NCBI GenBank assembly: GCA_025141675.1
Contig: CP081161.1
Location: 3,387,501-3,451,500, forward strand
Direction of reading: 5' to 3'
DNA length: 64,000 bases
Source of the DNA: Rhodobacteraceae bacterium S2214
GTDB lineage: Bacteria; Pseudomonadota; Alphaproteobacteria; Rhodobacterales; Rhodobacteraceae
In this document: piece after piece, positions 53,319 to 61,306 of the stretch
Position numbering within the stretch: the first letter of the stretch is position 1
Layout: each line of letters begins with the position of its first letter
The notes under the pieces: generated by a model
The model's database searches: none
What the model was told of the DNA's origin: nothing
What the model saw: the letters and a program-made list of their open reading frames with translations, nothing else
Position numbers and translations under genes: made by a program

Positions 53319-54314
53319 TCAGTAAATCTGTCTTGCGTAGTGCAATGTATCCGTAGGCTCGGAAATCTCGTTTGAGAGAGCATGCCGCAGGAACGCAAAA
53401 TCTAACTGCGTCCGAAACTTCAACTCCAGCACGGCGTCGTCGAAAGTCATAGACGCTTTCTCTTCACGCTTGATAGCAACTTCCGCCTTCTTTCGAATGG
53501 CACCCGTTTCTAGATCCACGTCTATTTGCTGCAGCTCTTTTTCATGATCCGAACGGATGATGACGAGCTTACTGCTGCAGGGCTCGGTGTAATCGCCGGA
53601 CATAGTGTGCAGACCAGAAGCAAAATGCAGTTCGTTTTCGTTGATCTTGTGTTCATCCATTTTTGCAATTGATGACATCATCAAACCATCCAGACGTTTG
53701 CCGTCGGGGTCATATAAGGCACCCACAAGCGTGAAGCACTTTTCCAGCTCCAATACTCGACCACGGGCAAACCTGTAGGTATAAGGGTGGTCAAGACGGC
53801 CGAAGTGGAACCGCATTGCTGAGTTCGATGGTTGTGCCGTGATGGACAGCAGACTCTTAACAACCGCAGTAGTCTCCGAAATCTGTCTGTAGACGATGTA
53901 TTCTCCGATCAACTCGGGAGCAAAATGGATCTTCGCGTTGTTGGTGTGAAACAGAGTGGTGATTGTGTCATTGAAAGAGTCGTCCTTAAGCGCTGCAAAC
54001 GCCATAATCTCCGATTGCAGGGCGGCAAGCTCGGGGTAGCCATCGGTCTTGAACGCACAGATGGCGTTCTCAAGTGTTACCCAGATACTCTTTTCAGGTT
54101 TAGGGCTAACAACCTTCTTTGATCTGATGTTTTTGACAACGTTGGCCGTTAAGCCGCCCTTGTCTTCCTCACCAAGTGCGGCCTGAAGTGCCGCGCAGAT
54201 CTTGGTGTTGTTCGTCAGCTGGTCATCTACATTCTCCGCCTGCCGGGTTGCTTCCGGCAGCTTGTCGAGGAACTCGCATGTTAGACGAATGATATTTTCG
54301 CGGTTTCTCGGCAA
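53319..54314 (-). CDS. Hypothetical protein, 331 aa
   Basis: I do not recognise this protein. It is soluble and charged, with an N-terminal helical part (residues 1 to 110) and a mixed alpha/beta part (HFAPELIGEYIVYRQISETT, FHFGRLDHPYTYRFARGRVL) that may be a single domain. It ends in a helix containing LELKFRTQLDFAFLRHALSN. It is isolated, lower in GC than the catabolic genes, and lies between an IS remnant and non-coding DNA. This suggests a horizontally acquired orphan. Its intact length implies recent use. Confidence 0.6.
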   Translation of the reverse strand: MPRNRENIIRLTCEFLDKLPEATRQAENVDDQLTNNTKICAALQAALGEEDKGGLTANVVKNIRSKKVVSPKPEKSIWVTLENAICAFKTDGYPELAALQSEIMAFAALKDDSFNDTITTLFHTNNAKIHFAPELIGEYIVYRQISETTAVVKSLLSITAQPSNSAMRFHFGRLDHPYTYRFARGRVLELEKCFTLVGALYDPDGKRLDGLMMSSIAKMDEHKINENELHFASGLHTMSGDYTEPCSSKLVIIRSDHEKELQQIDVDLETGAIRKKAEVAIKREEKASMTFDDAVLELKFRTQLDFAFLRHALSNEISEPTDTLHYARQIY

Positions 54315-54377
54315 CGTGTTCTCTACTCATAGACGTTAAATGCTCTTCCATTACCGACACCAGAGTGAGTGCGCAAC

Positions 54378-54412
54378 GTTTTCCTCTTCGTTTGCTGCAA
54401 AAAGAGGAAAAC
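54378..54412. repeat. 11-bp perfect inverted repeat
   Basis: GTTTTCCTCTT and AAGAGGAAAAC separated by 13 nt, 64 nt upstream of the start of the 331-aa hypothetical gene on the minus strand. Likely an operator or a cruciform-forming site; as a terminator it would lack a proper GC-rich stem. Confidence 0.5.
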
Positions 54413-54722
54413 AACTTCTATTTCGTCTTCAGTGGAGAGATTATTGCGTCAATTGGCCGAATTAAACGACCGCAATGTGGATAAAGTCTCTGAGATGCTG
54501 TCCCAGCACACAAAAATTAAAAATGGGTGAATCATTGCCACCGCAGAGGAGGAATTGTCGTCTCATCACAAGGAGGCGGTGATGCAGCAAATGCGAAAAC
54601 TCATCATTGATGAGTCCGCGATGCTGTTTTTCCCACCTCGCACAGGGTGCGCCGCCAATTATTATAGCGCTATCAGTATTTGTCGGGACTCCAGACCCGC
54701 GATAGCTTGTACAATAAGAGAA

Positions 54723-54790
54723 GTCCCCCTGGAGGTAAGAGGGACATGAGCAGTGAGTGGAGGCCTGCCGACCCAGATATTCCAAATTAA
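54723..54790 (+). promoter_or_regulatory. Possible leader peptide with an SD-containing hairpin upstream of the amidohydrolase operon
   Basis: GTCCC (54723) and GGGAC (54741) pair so that a strong GGAGG Shine-Dalgarno sequence lies in the loop. An ATG follows at 54746, encoding a 14-codon peptide MSSEWRPADPDIPN ending in TAA at 54788. A GGCCAC/GTGGCC stem comes right after. Arrangements like this occur in translational or attenuation control. It may equally be the start of a small gene broken by a frameshift. Confidence 0.3.
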
Positions 54791-54962
54791 AAAGGCCACC
54801 CGCTCCGCTAGGCGACAAGTGGCCGACCAAACCTGAAATCATCAAAAAGCCAGATGGCAAGCTGAGTCATAAGTTTAGCTGGGGTTCTCCTATTCAAAAC
54901 GGGAGCACATTGCAAATACTTGTGACCGTCACTCGCCGTCTGCCCCAACGGGAGAGTGACCT

Positions 54963-55748
54963 ATGTGCAAGAATGGCACACATGCAGACGTGACCCAACA
55001 ATCCACATGCGTGGGTGGGTGCGACAACTGCAAGACGTTCAAACCAAAAGACGCAATATCGACAATCATTATCGCGCCGCATGCATCTCAGGCGCTCGGC
55101 GATCCTGACCTGCAGGCAGAATATGCCGCCCTGAATGGCACCCACTTTGCGGTGGATATCGGCACCGCCGAACTGGCCGCTGATCTCGCGGCCGACGTGG
55201 GCGCGACCCTGTTCACTGGCACCGTAGGACGTCTTGGGATTGATCTTAATCGGTCCCCTGATCAGGCCTTCGATGCCGATCGGCCAGACGGTTATCAATC
55301 CGTCCGGGACCTGGTGAAACAAGAATCCCTTCGGGGTGCATATACAGGCTTCCACGCGCGCATTGCAGAGCATCTGAAAAACACTGCGGCCTCCGCATCG
55401 GGCGTTTTTCTGGTCGATCTGCACAGCTTTAACCGCATGTGGCGCGGGCAGCGGCGCGAGGTCGATGTTGGGGTCTGCGATCATCAGCTGGATAGCTCGG
55501 CCGACTTCTTGCTGACCCAACTGCAGGCCGAATTTGCTGCAAGCCATGCAGTGCGCATGGATGAGCCCTACCCGGGTACGCACCCCGGAGCGTTCATCGC
55601 ACGTCACTATCACGCGATGGGCGCAAGAACCGTGACCATTGAAATCTGCAACGACCTGATTGCGACGCCGGAGGGCCGGGCGAAACTTCTGCCGGGGATG
55701 TCGCGCGCGATCACACGCCTGAAAACGGAGGGCCTAAACCATGTCTAA
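54963..55748 (+). CDS. N-formylglutamate amidohydrolase-fold enzyme with Cys-rich N-terminus, 261 aa
   Basis: FGase/HutG-family zinc hydrolase: H40 in IIIAPHASQ, the conserved GRLGIDLNRSPD (D94, N96, R97) and the metal motif FLVDLHSF (D152, H154). Family enzymes cleave an amide bond of N-acyl glutamate or similar. The first 25 residues carry four cysteines (C2, C16, C20, C23, as TCVGGCDNCKTF), which HutG lacks and which could bind a metal. The ATG has GGGAGAG 7 nt upstream. It opens a four-gene operon and overlaps the ligase gene by 8 nt. Histidine-utilisation genes are absent, so the substrate is probably not N-formylglutamate. Confidence 0.78.
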   Translation: MCKNGTHADVTQQSTCVGGCDNCKTFKPKDAISTIIIAPHASQALGDPDLQAEYAALNGTHFAVDIGTAELAADLAADVGATLFTGTVGRLGIDLNRSPDQAFDADRPDGYQSVRDLVKQESLRGAYTGFHARIAEHLKNTAASASGVFLVDLHSFNRMWRGQRREVDVGVCDHQLDSSADFLLTQLQAEFAASHAVRMDEPYPGTHPGAFIARHYHAMGARTVTIEICNDLIATPEGRAKLLPGMSRAITRLKTEGLNHV

Positions 55749-56811
55749 AGAATATGACCTGCCAGATCTCGCAACGATGGGGATCGAGGAGGAGCATTTC
55801 GTCGTGTCTAAACTGACCGGTGATCTGGTCAGCCTGACGGAACCGCAGTTCAAGCATCTGGCTGAAAATCTGGGCGACAAGTTTTCGCGCGAATATAAGG
55901 CCTGTCAGATCGAGCTGTTGACCGAGCCAGCCATTATAGCTGACATGTTGTACGCGGATATCACAACCTCACGCCAAACCGCTAGTTTGGTTTTGGCAGA
56001 ATACGGTCTGACGCTGTTTACCGGCAGCACACATCCGTATGGACGCTGGTTGGACCAGCCGGCACGTGAAGACGCCCGTTACAGCGAAATTGAAGCGCGA
56101 CTGGGTCAAGCTGTCAAACAGCTTCTGGTGTCCGGGCTTCACATTCATATCGGCACGTTTGACGACAGTGACACACCTATTCACCGCATGGCACAATATT
56201 GGCCCGTCACCCCTATCTTGATTGCGGCAAATGCGTCGTCGCCAATGTGGGAGGGACAAGATACCGGGTGTGCCTCCTATCGGCGCAATATTCTGTTCGG
56301 TTTGGGGTCACAATGCCCGCCACCGGCAACAAGTCGCGCCCAATATGATGCCTTTATCGATCAGCAAGTTGCGGTGGATGCAGCCAAGGGTGAAAGTGAC
56401 CTTTGGCTGGATATCCGCCCGGGTCGCGCGGGGCTGAATACCGTCGAGATGCGTGCAGCTGACATCGCAGAAGACGCGACATCCAACGTGGCGCTGGCAA
56501 CTTTCATGCAGGGCCTGGAATTTGTCGCACGCGTCAAACCACGCAACCTCGCTCCATTCTTTGACGCCTCGACACGTCATTGGCTGGAACAAAACTGCCG
56601 CCTGGCCGCCAAACATGGCCTCGCTGCAGAGATTTATGATCCCTATTCCCAGCGTCCGTGCAGCCTTCGGGACTTCGCAGCCGACATGCTCGACATCGCG
56701 CGTCCGGGCATTTCGGCCAGCGGCAACGCCAATTGGTTCCACATCATCGAAAATCTCATCTGCCCCCCTGATGAGGCCCTTTCAACTATCCAGAAACCCA
56801 TCGCAATTTGA
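55741..56811 (+). CDS. GCS2-family carboxylate-amine ligase (YbdK/EgtA-like), 356 aa
   Basis: Glutamine-synthetase-fold ligase of the glutamate-cysteine ligase type 2 family. N-terminal metal/ATP motif GIEEEHF at residues 14 to 20, KACQIELLTEP near 57 (second metal Glu), VSGLHIHIG near 130, and DIRPGRAGLNTVEMRAAD near 225. It activates a carboxylate (often the gamma-carboxyl of glutamate) with ATP and joins it to an amine. It overlaps the amidohydrolase gene by 8 nt, so a ligase and an amide-cleaving enzyme are made together. The amine partner is unknown. Confidence 0.82.
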   Translation: MSKEYDLPDLATMGIEEEHFVVSKLTGDLVSLTEPQFKHLAENLGDKFSREYKACQIELLTEPAIIADMLYADITTSRQTASLVLAEYGLTLFTGSTHPYGRWLDQPAREDARYSEIEARLGQAVKQLLVSGLHIHIGTFDDSDTPIHRMAQYWPVTPILIAANASSPMWEGQDTGCASYRRNILFGLGSQCPPPATSRAQYDAFIDQQVAVDAAKGESDLWLDIRPGRAGLNTVEMRAADIAEDATSNVALATFMQGLEFVARVKPRNLAPFFDASTRHWLEQNCRLAAKHGLAAEIYDPYSQRPCSLRDFAADMLDIARPGISASGNANWFHIIENLICPPDEALSTIQKPIAI

Positions 56812-56822
56812 GGAGAAATCTG

Positions 56823-57608
56823 ATGGAAAGTACTACTGTAAAAAATGGTTTCGCAACCGCGATCACCTCGCAATCCCTGACTGACTTGATTACGAACAAG
56901 ATCAGCGCGATCCGCATTGAGAACTTCATGATGGAAACGGAGCGCGATATCGCGTTGCGCAACATTCGCTACCACACCCAGAACACCACCTATCTTTGGG
57001 CCAGCGACTTTTCCGTTATCGGGACATCCGTGGGTGAAGCGCATGAAAGTGAGGAGAAGGAACGTAGTTACTTTGCGCAGGCAGCAGACACAAATCGCCT
57101 TCTTCAAAACAGCGTTTTCCCCTTCGGTTCGCCGATGAGCCGCGTTGGTAAAATGGTCCTCGATGCATGGGCACCTGGCCTGAAGATTGCGCACCGGGAT
57201 GATCAAACGTTCCTGCCAGAGATCGTGCGCCATTGGCGCACGGGTGGTGGCGCACATCCACACATCGACCAGACCGTGACGCCGCTTTTGTCACATCTGG
57301 GCCTGCAGAAACGACTTGGGTGCAACGTGTACATGGATATGCCCAGTGAGGGTGGGTCCATCGAATTTTGGAACCGCCAGTTCAGTGATGAAGAGTATGA
57401 GGCGGCAAAGCGCGCCGATTATGGCCTTGATCGCGATATTCTGGGCAAGCCAAGTTTAACGATACGCCCGAATGCGCCGGAGATGGTGCTGTTTGATGCC
57501 TCGCAGCCGCATGCAGTTGAACCTGCACGTGGACACGGCGACCGCATTGTGAACGCTGCATTCTTTGCCTTCGGTGGCTATGATAAACCCCTTGTTCAAT
57601 TCGCGTGA
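56823..57608 (+). CDS. Fe(II)/2-oxoglutarate-dependent dioxygenase-like protein, 261 aa
   Basis: Double-stranded beta-helix oxygenase. The facial triad is visible as H147 and D149 (GGGAHPHIDQ) and H230 (DASQPHAVEPA), with R241 (GHGDRIVNAAFFAFGG) as the 2OG-binding residue. Such enzymes hydroxylate or otherwise oxidise an unactivated carbon. HxD rather than HxG argues for a hydroxylase, not a halogenase. ATG 56823 has GAGGAGA 6 to 8 nt upstream; it starts 11 nt after the ligase stop. In this operon it probably oxidises the ligated, protected substrate (inference). Confidence 0.8.
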   Translation: MESTTVKNGFATAITSQSLTDLITNKISAIRIENFMMETERDIALRNIRYHTQNTTYLWASDFSVIGTSVGEAHESEEKERSYFAQAADTNRLLQNSVFPFGSPMSRVGKMVLDAWAPGLKIAHRDDQTFLPEIVRHWRTGGGAHPHIDQTVTPLLSHLGLQKRLGCNVYMDMPSEGGSIEFWNRQFSDEEYEAAKRADYGLDRDILGKPSLTIRPNAPEMVLFDASQPHAVEPARGHGDRIVNAAFFAFGGYDKPLVQFA

Positions 57609-57616
57609 GGTGACAT

Positions 57617-58036
57617 ATGACACATAAATCAGTAATCGTTATCAGCAAGAAATGGAGGGGCGATACGCCCCTCATCCTCAATGCAACCGGTCATGTCGCA
57701 CAGTCATTGGCGCAGCAGGCATCTGGGGCAGGGTTGGGCATTTTTGTCGACTACCAAACGGAGGATGATGTCCGCTTTTATGGCATCTCGACCTATCCGT
57801 TTGTTCTGCTCACGGGGACACCTGCAAAAATGTGGTCGTTCAAGTCGGATTGTGAACAACAACAGATCATCACATCCGCCTTCGTTGAAACGATGTTCCA
57901 TGGCGGCACTGAAATTCAATTGCAGACAACCGCCGAAAAGGCCTCTGATGAGCATGATCTGATCTGTGTTGGCGTTTTTGGTGAGACCGATGTGATTAAT
58001 GCGCTGACCAAGAAGTTTTCGCTGTTCCGCGTTTAG
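57617..58036 (+). CDS. DUF2000 family protein, 139 aa
   Basis: Small alpha/beta protein of DUF2000 (Pfam PF09391), a fold related to peptidyl-tRNA hydrolase 2. It begins with the strand KSVIVISKKWRG, followed by LILNATGHVAQSLAQQ, the phrase DYQTEDDVRFYGISTYPFVLLTG and a C-terminal half rich in hydrophobic strands. No enzymatic role is established for the family. It is last in the operon, 8 nt after the dioxygenase, with GAGGTGA as ribosome binding site, and is followed by a hairpin. Confidence 0.72.
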   Translation: MTHKSVIVISKKWRGDTPLILNATGHVAQSLAQQASGAGLGIFVDYQTEDDVRFYGISTYPFVLLTGTPAKMWSFKSDCEQQQIITSAFVETMFHGGTEIQLQTTAEKASDEHDLICVGVFGETDVINALTKKFSLFRV

Positions 58037-58041
58037 CCAAT

Positions 58042-58069
58042 GGTCTCGGGGCTGATAAGTCCCGAGGCC
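58042..58069 (+). terminator. Hairpin after the DUF2000 gene
   Basis: GGTCTCGGG and CCCGAGGCC form a 9-bp stem (one wobble) around GCTGATAAGT, starting 5 nt after the stop codon and followed by TAAAA. Likely the end of the four-gene operon transcript. Confidence 0.55.
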
Positions 58070-58768
58070 TAAAACCACCCAAGCCCCAGATAAAAATGGT
58101 TCTCTGCTTTTAAGGTTTCGCGGAAGATGCTCAATTTCTCAGTATTTCAACACTTTGCAAAGAACACCTCGATCAAATGAAGACTGGGAGGCTAGGGCAG
58201 ACACTCTTCTTTCTATGAAGAGCGGCTTTGAACGACCGATCAGGGGCAGAAATGTCCGCGACTGGTAAGTTCGCCGCTTGATCCATGCTGCCGGCTGCAC
58301 CAATGACGGTTTACCTCGCTGCGCGACGGCATGACGGTTTTCGCTTACGCGGCATTCTTCTCGCTGCGAGCGCACGCAGCACAAAGTTCAAATTCACAGA
58401 TTGGGCTCTTCGATGCCATTCGCTGCTATATAAACGAACGACGGCTCTCAGATTGTCTGTCTTGAGAGGCAAAGTTATGAGTCGCAAAAGGTAAGGCTCG
58501 TGCGTTGATAGAAATTCGGCCTTCGTAAAATCAATGACTTAGCCCATCGAAAAAGGTAAAACTATGTGTCGCCCCACACACTTTGTGATTTTTCACGGTA
58601 TTCTTCCTTTCCTGTCACAAAACTTCCTTTTTCCAGCAATTAGCCATGTTCTTTTGTGATCGGGTAGCTCTGCTGTCTAAAAGGCCGGCGTGTACAGACA
58701 GTGCTTCGTCACGTCGTTGGTTATCCGCGTCGCCACAATTTTGTTAAGCGGTCTGAATTTTACCGACA

Positions 58769-58820
58769 TGAACGGCCCGAACCGGACCTTCACCATCGGA
58801 TCAATATGCTGCACCGCAGC
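58769..58820 (+). repeat. Copy of a degenerate dispersed repeat, left of the serine hydrolase gene
   Basis: GAACGGCCCGAACCGGACCTT followed by a spacer and CAATATGCTGC corresponds to 60109 to 60152 (GGACGGCCCCAACCGGACCT, then CAACGCTATGCTGC). Both copies are direct, non-coding and flank the gene at 58863 to 59972. Confidence 0.5.
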
Positions 58821-58862
58821 CTACCGAAGGAGACATTCGTGGACCTACAGCATTTTCGCCGA

Positions 58863-59972
58863 TCAGGTCGGTGGCGCCAATTCATATAGCGTTGAATGCA
58901 ACAGCTGAAGGCGTTCGCCGAATCGGACAACCAACATGTCGCTGTCCGGTAGTAGATATAGCATCTGCCCGCCGTGGCCCATAAAATAGGCAAATGGCCC
59001 AGCCAATGTTTCCCCTTTCCGATCCAGAACGTCATGCCTCAAATGCCATCCGTAGGTACCCTGTTGCCGCACTGAGGCGGCAAGGTCGGGTCGAATGAAA
59101 TCCCGCCACAGATCGTCGGGCAAGAATGGTGCCTCAGGCGTTCCGTTGTCCAACAGATAACGCCCGACGTGGAGCCAGTCTGTTGGCCGCGCATATAGGC
59201 AGCAATAGGCAGAGACGCTATCGTTCCTTGCGTGAACCAGCCAATCTGCATCAGTTGCACCCGCAGGTTTCCAGATCAAAACCGAAAGAAGTTGCGCAAG
59301 GGGTTGATCGTAAGCAACTTCTAGGACGGCACCCAAAAGCGCGGTATTCACGCTTTGATAAGCAAAGTCTCCGCGGGCGACGGGGTCAATAGTAAGGTCC
59401 GGCAAAACGGCCTTAGTCCCGAAGACATGCAGCCGCGCCAGTGGGCCAAATGGCGAAAAGCCCGCGTCATCCACCGACTTGGGCGACTCACCATCATAGA
59501 GTAACCCGGACGTCATGGTCAGCGCGTCCAATATAGAAATATTTGGGGCATCCGGCCCTAAGTAAAGCGCTAGCGGATCATCCAGCGATGCGATGCGCCC
59601 ATCTGCCAAGGCGCGAATGACAAGAGCCCCAACAAGGCTTTTGACCAAAGAAAATGAGTTCAATCGAACGGTTGGCTCAAATCCTTGACCATAACTTTCG
59701 AAAATCAGTTTGCCGCCTTGGTCGACAAGCATCGCGCGACCACCCGTGTCTTCAAAACGGGATTGTGCGGCCGCAGGAAGCGCGCGGCCACGTTCTGCAT
59801 TCTCGCGCTGCACACCATCGACACGGGCATAGCGCCCTGTGCCATCCCAGACCTCGGACGGAAATCCTTCGCGCACGAGGATGGGGACCTGCGGTGCAAA
59901 GACCAAGATACCAACGACCAAAGCGCTGAATGTTAGGAGAAGAATTGTTAAGATACGCATCAGCTTTTGCAT
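58863..59972 (-). CDS. Serine hydrolase, class C beta-lactamase-like fold, 369 aa
   Basis: Beta-lactamase/penicillin-binding-protein-type hydrolase (EstB/6-aminohexanoate-dimer-hydrolase-like). The N-terminal membrane anchor at residues 5 to 27 (MRILTILLLTFSALVVGILV) is followed by the SxxK nucleophile motif in NSFSLVKSLVGAL. A YxN-like motif (FAYQSVNTALLG) and HGGQ in place of KTG near the C-terminus complete the site. Predicted to face the periplasm, tethered to the membrane. ATG 59972 is preferred; a longer frame adds a polar stretch before the anchor. Related enzymes hydrolyse esters, amides or peptides; antibiotic resistance should not be assumed. It stands alone between two repeat copies. 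Confidence 0.82.
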   Translation of the reverse strand: MQKLMRILTILLLTFSALVVGILVFAPQVPILVREGFPSEVWDGTGRYARVDGVQRENAERGRALPAAAQSRFEDTGGRAMLVDQGGKLIFESYGQGFEPTVRLNSFSLVKSLVGALVIRALADGRIASLDDPLALYLGPDAPNISILDALTMTSGLLYDGESPKSVDDAGFSPFGPLARLHVFGTKAVLPDLTIDPVARGDFAYQSVNTALLGAVLEVAYDQPLAQLLSVLIWKPAGATDADWLVHARNDSVSAYCCLYARPTDWLHVGRYLLDNGTPEAPFLPDDLWRDFIRPDLAASVRQQGTYGWHLRHDVLDRKGETLAGPFAYFMGHGGQMLYLLPDSDMLVVRFGERLQLLHSTLYELAPPT

Positions 59973-60358
59973 ACTCACGAGTGTGTCACAGGATTTGTTC
60001 GAATGGCCATGGGGTATCCTCAACCATACGTTATTTTAGGCTAATTTTTCCTCAAAGCCGCCCTAGAATTCGGCACCCCAACTACCAAAATCTGGCTACG
60101 TCAGCGCTATGGACGGCCCCAACCGGACCTTGGCCAACTCAACGCTATGCTGCGGTGCGGTGCGGTCGGTCAAACCGGACATTCGCTACAAGTACAGAAT
60201 TCGTTGTTGAGCAAATTCACTCTGTGCGGACATGTTGCCGTTCGCGGCAATAACATCAATGTCCGCTTAGTCGTCGTTTGCTTATATTGAAAGTTACGTC
60301 AAAAAGGTCCCCAGTCTCGTAATTCGCACAATTGTAAGTCGCACCACAAAGGTCGTGC
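59973..60358. other. 386-nt non-coding gap with dispersed repeat
   Basis: Contains the promoter region of the serine hydrolase on the left and repeat-like DNA from about 60109 to 60240. No gene is supported. The end (60300 to 60358) lies beyond the gntR stop and shows no clear terminator hairpin. Confidence 0.45.
60109..60192 (+). repeat. Two adjoining degenerate repeat units right of the serine hydrolase gene
   Basis: The first unit (60109 to 60152) matches 58769 to 58820. The second (60156 to 60192, GTGCGGTCGGTCAAACCGGA onward) matches 52858 to 52895. This copy joins the two sequence types found separately elsewhere in the window, so they are probably parts of one longer element. Confidence 0.5.
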
Positions 60359-61069
60359 TCAGCGTTGTGTGCCCCCTAACAACATAGCATGCAGGTTTTG
60401 CTCAATCTGAGGTAACTCTTTGAGATTAAGCGCAGAGTGCAAATCAACCAGATGGCTTTGCATTAATTCTTCCGCACGCGCGCCGTCATTTCTACCGATA
60501 GCCGTGATCAATGCGTGGTGCGCTTGGCTTTCGCATAATGCACTTTCACGGCGCCAATATAGTGCAATGATCAGTGATGAACGCCCAATCAAGACATCGA
60601 TCATATCCGCGATTGTCTGTTGGTTTGCGATCCGTGCAATTTCGAGATGAAATTTCCCGGAGAGGTACAACGCCCGCCCCCGATCTCCGGCATCCAACGC
60701 CGCATGTTCCTGCGTGATATGATCCGTGAGCAGCGCAATATCGTCGGGTGTGGCGTTAAGCGCGGCACTGCGGGCTGTTCGTGGCTCTAGCAATTCACGG
60801 GCCTCAAAGACTTCGTGGGCCTCGGTCAGGCTGGGCTGTGCTACAAACGCACCCCGATTGCGTTTGATTTCAATGATTTGTTGATGCGAAAGCGTTTGGA
60901 GCGCGGCCCGTACTGTTGTACGCGACACACCATATATGTCAGACAGATCATCTTCGCCTAACTTTGTACCCGGCGCCAAACGGTGTTCATGTACGGCCAA
61001 TGACAAAGCTCTAGAAATGGACTCTGCGGTCGCGTTGGCCTTTCCAGTTTTTTGCGTAGTCAGTGTCAT
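60359..61069 (-). CDS. GntR-family (FadR/FCD subfamily) transcriptional regulator, 236 aa
   Basis: N-terminal winged helix (LAPGTKLGEDDLSDIYGVSR, TTVRAALQTLSHQQIIEIKR, RGAFVAQPS) and a helical FCD ligand-binding domain with metal-site histidines (FHLEIARIANQQ, QAHHALITAIG). ATG 61069 has GAGGGAGA 6 to 8 nt upstream. Divergent from a polyamine-type ABC transporter operon; a 16-bp palindrome lies between them. It likely represses the transporter until the substrate is present. Confidence 0.87.
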   Translation of the reverse strand: MTLTTQKTGKANATAESISRALSLAVHEHRLAPGTKLGEDDLSDIYGVSRTTVRAALQTLSHQQIIEIKRNRGAFVAQPSLTEAHEVFEARELLEPRTARSAALNATPDDIALLTDHITQEHAALDAGDRGRALYLSGKFHLEIARIANQQTIADMIDVLIGRSSLIIALYWRRESALCESQAHHALITAIGRNDGARAEELMQSHLVDLHSALNLKELPQIEQNLHAMLLGGTQR

Positions 61070-61146
61070 AGCAATCTCCCTCTGATCGAAATGACAGAGC
61101 AAGATTCGAGACACAACTCAATTCGCCAGCCATACAAATCGAATGC

Positions 61147-61162
61147 ATATTGTATACAATAT
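61147..61162. promoter_or_regulatory. 16-bp perfect palindrome, likely GntR operator
   Basis: ATATTGTATACAATAT lies 78 bp upstream of gntR and 145 bp upstream of the ABC ATPase start. FCD-type GntR proteins typically bind TTGTATACAA-like palindromes, and this has exactly that core. A strong candidate for divergent control. Confidence 0.65.
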
Positions 61163-61306
61163 TGTGTGCAAAAATCTAGCATTGCAGCTTTGGATCGCCC
61201 AAAAAACGGGCCACAGCAGTGATTCAGCACCTCGTGCATTCCAAAATGATTGCGTCATTTCATACCCTCACCGCTCGTAGAGACATCAACGCGTCTGGGG
61301 GCCTTT

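Larger units (their letters stand above)
54315..54962. other. 648-nt upstream region of the amidohydrolase operon, with structures and small frames
   Basis: It contains an 11-bp inverted repeat (54378 to 54412), a 31-codon plus-strand frame at about 54432 (VERLLRQLAELNDRNVDKVS onward, GTG start) and a 14-codon leader-like frame at 54746. GGCCAC/GTGGCC pair at 54798 to 54828. A further 78-codon frame (GTG at 54757) with coding-like composition overlaps the operon start and could be the second half of a frameshifted small gene. The promoter of the operon should lie here. Confidence 0.45.
58037..58862. other. 826-nt non-coding gap after the amidohydrolase operon
   Basis: Apart from the operon's terminator (58042 to 58069) and a copy of a dispersed repeat (58769 to 58820), I see nothing in it. 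Open frames here are short, lack ribosome binding sites and do not resemble proteins. Fragments such as GACGGCATGACGGTTTTCGC suggest decayed sequence. Confidence 0.45.

Noticed and set aside
54462..54860. 132-codon minus-strand frame upstream of the amidohydrolase operon
   Set aside because: It runs antisense to the presumed leader and promoter, is rich in Ser, Gly and Cys without a pattern, and lacks a start signal.
56823..57608. Reading the 2OG enzyme as a radical halogenase
   Set aside because: The iron site has H-x-D (H147, D149); halogenases of this type have Gly or Ala in place of Asp.
58863..59972. Calling the serine hydrolase an antibiotic-resistance beta-lactamase
   Set aside because: It has a membrane anchor and HGG in place of KTG, as in esterase or amidase members of the fold; nothing nearby suggests resistance.
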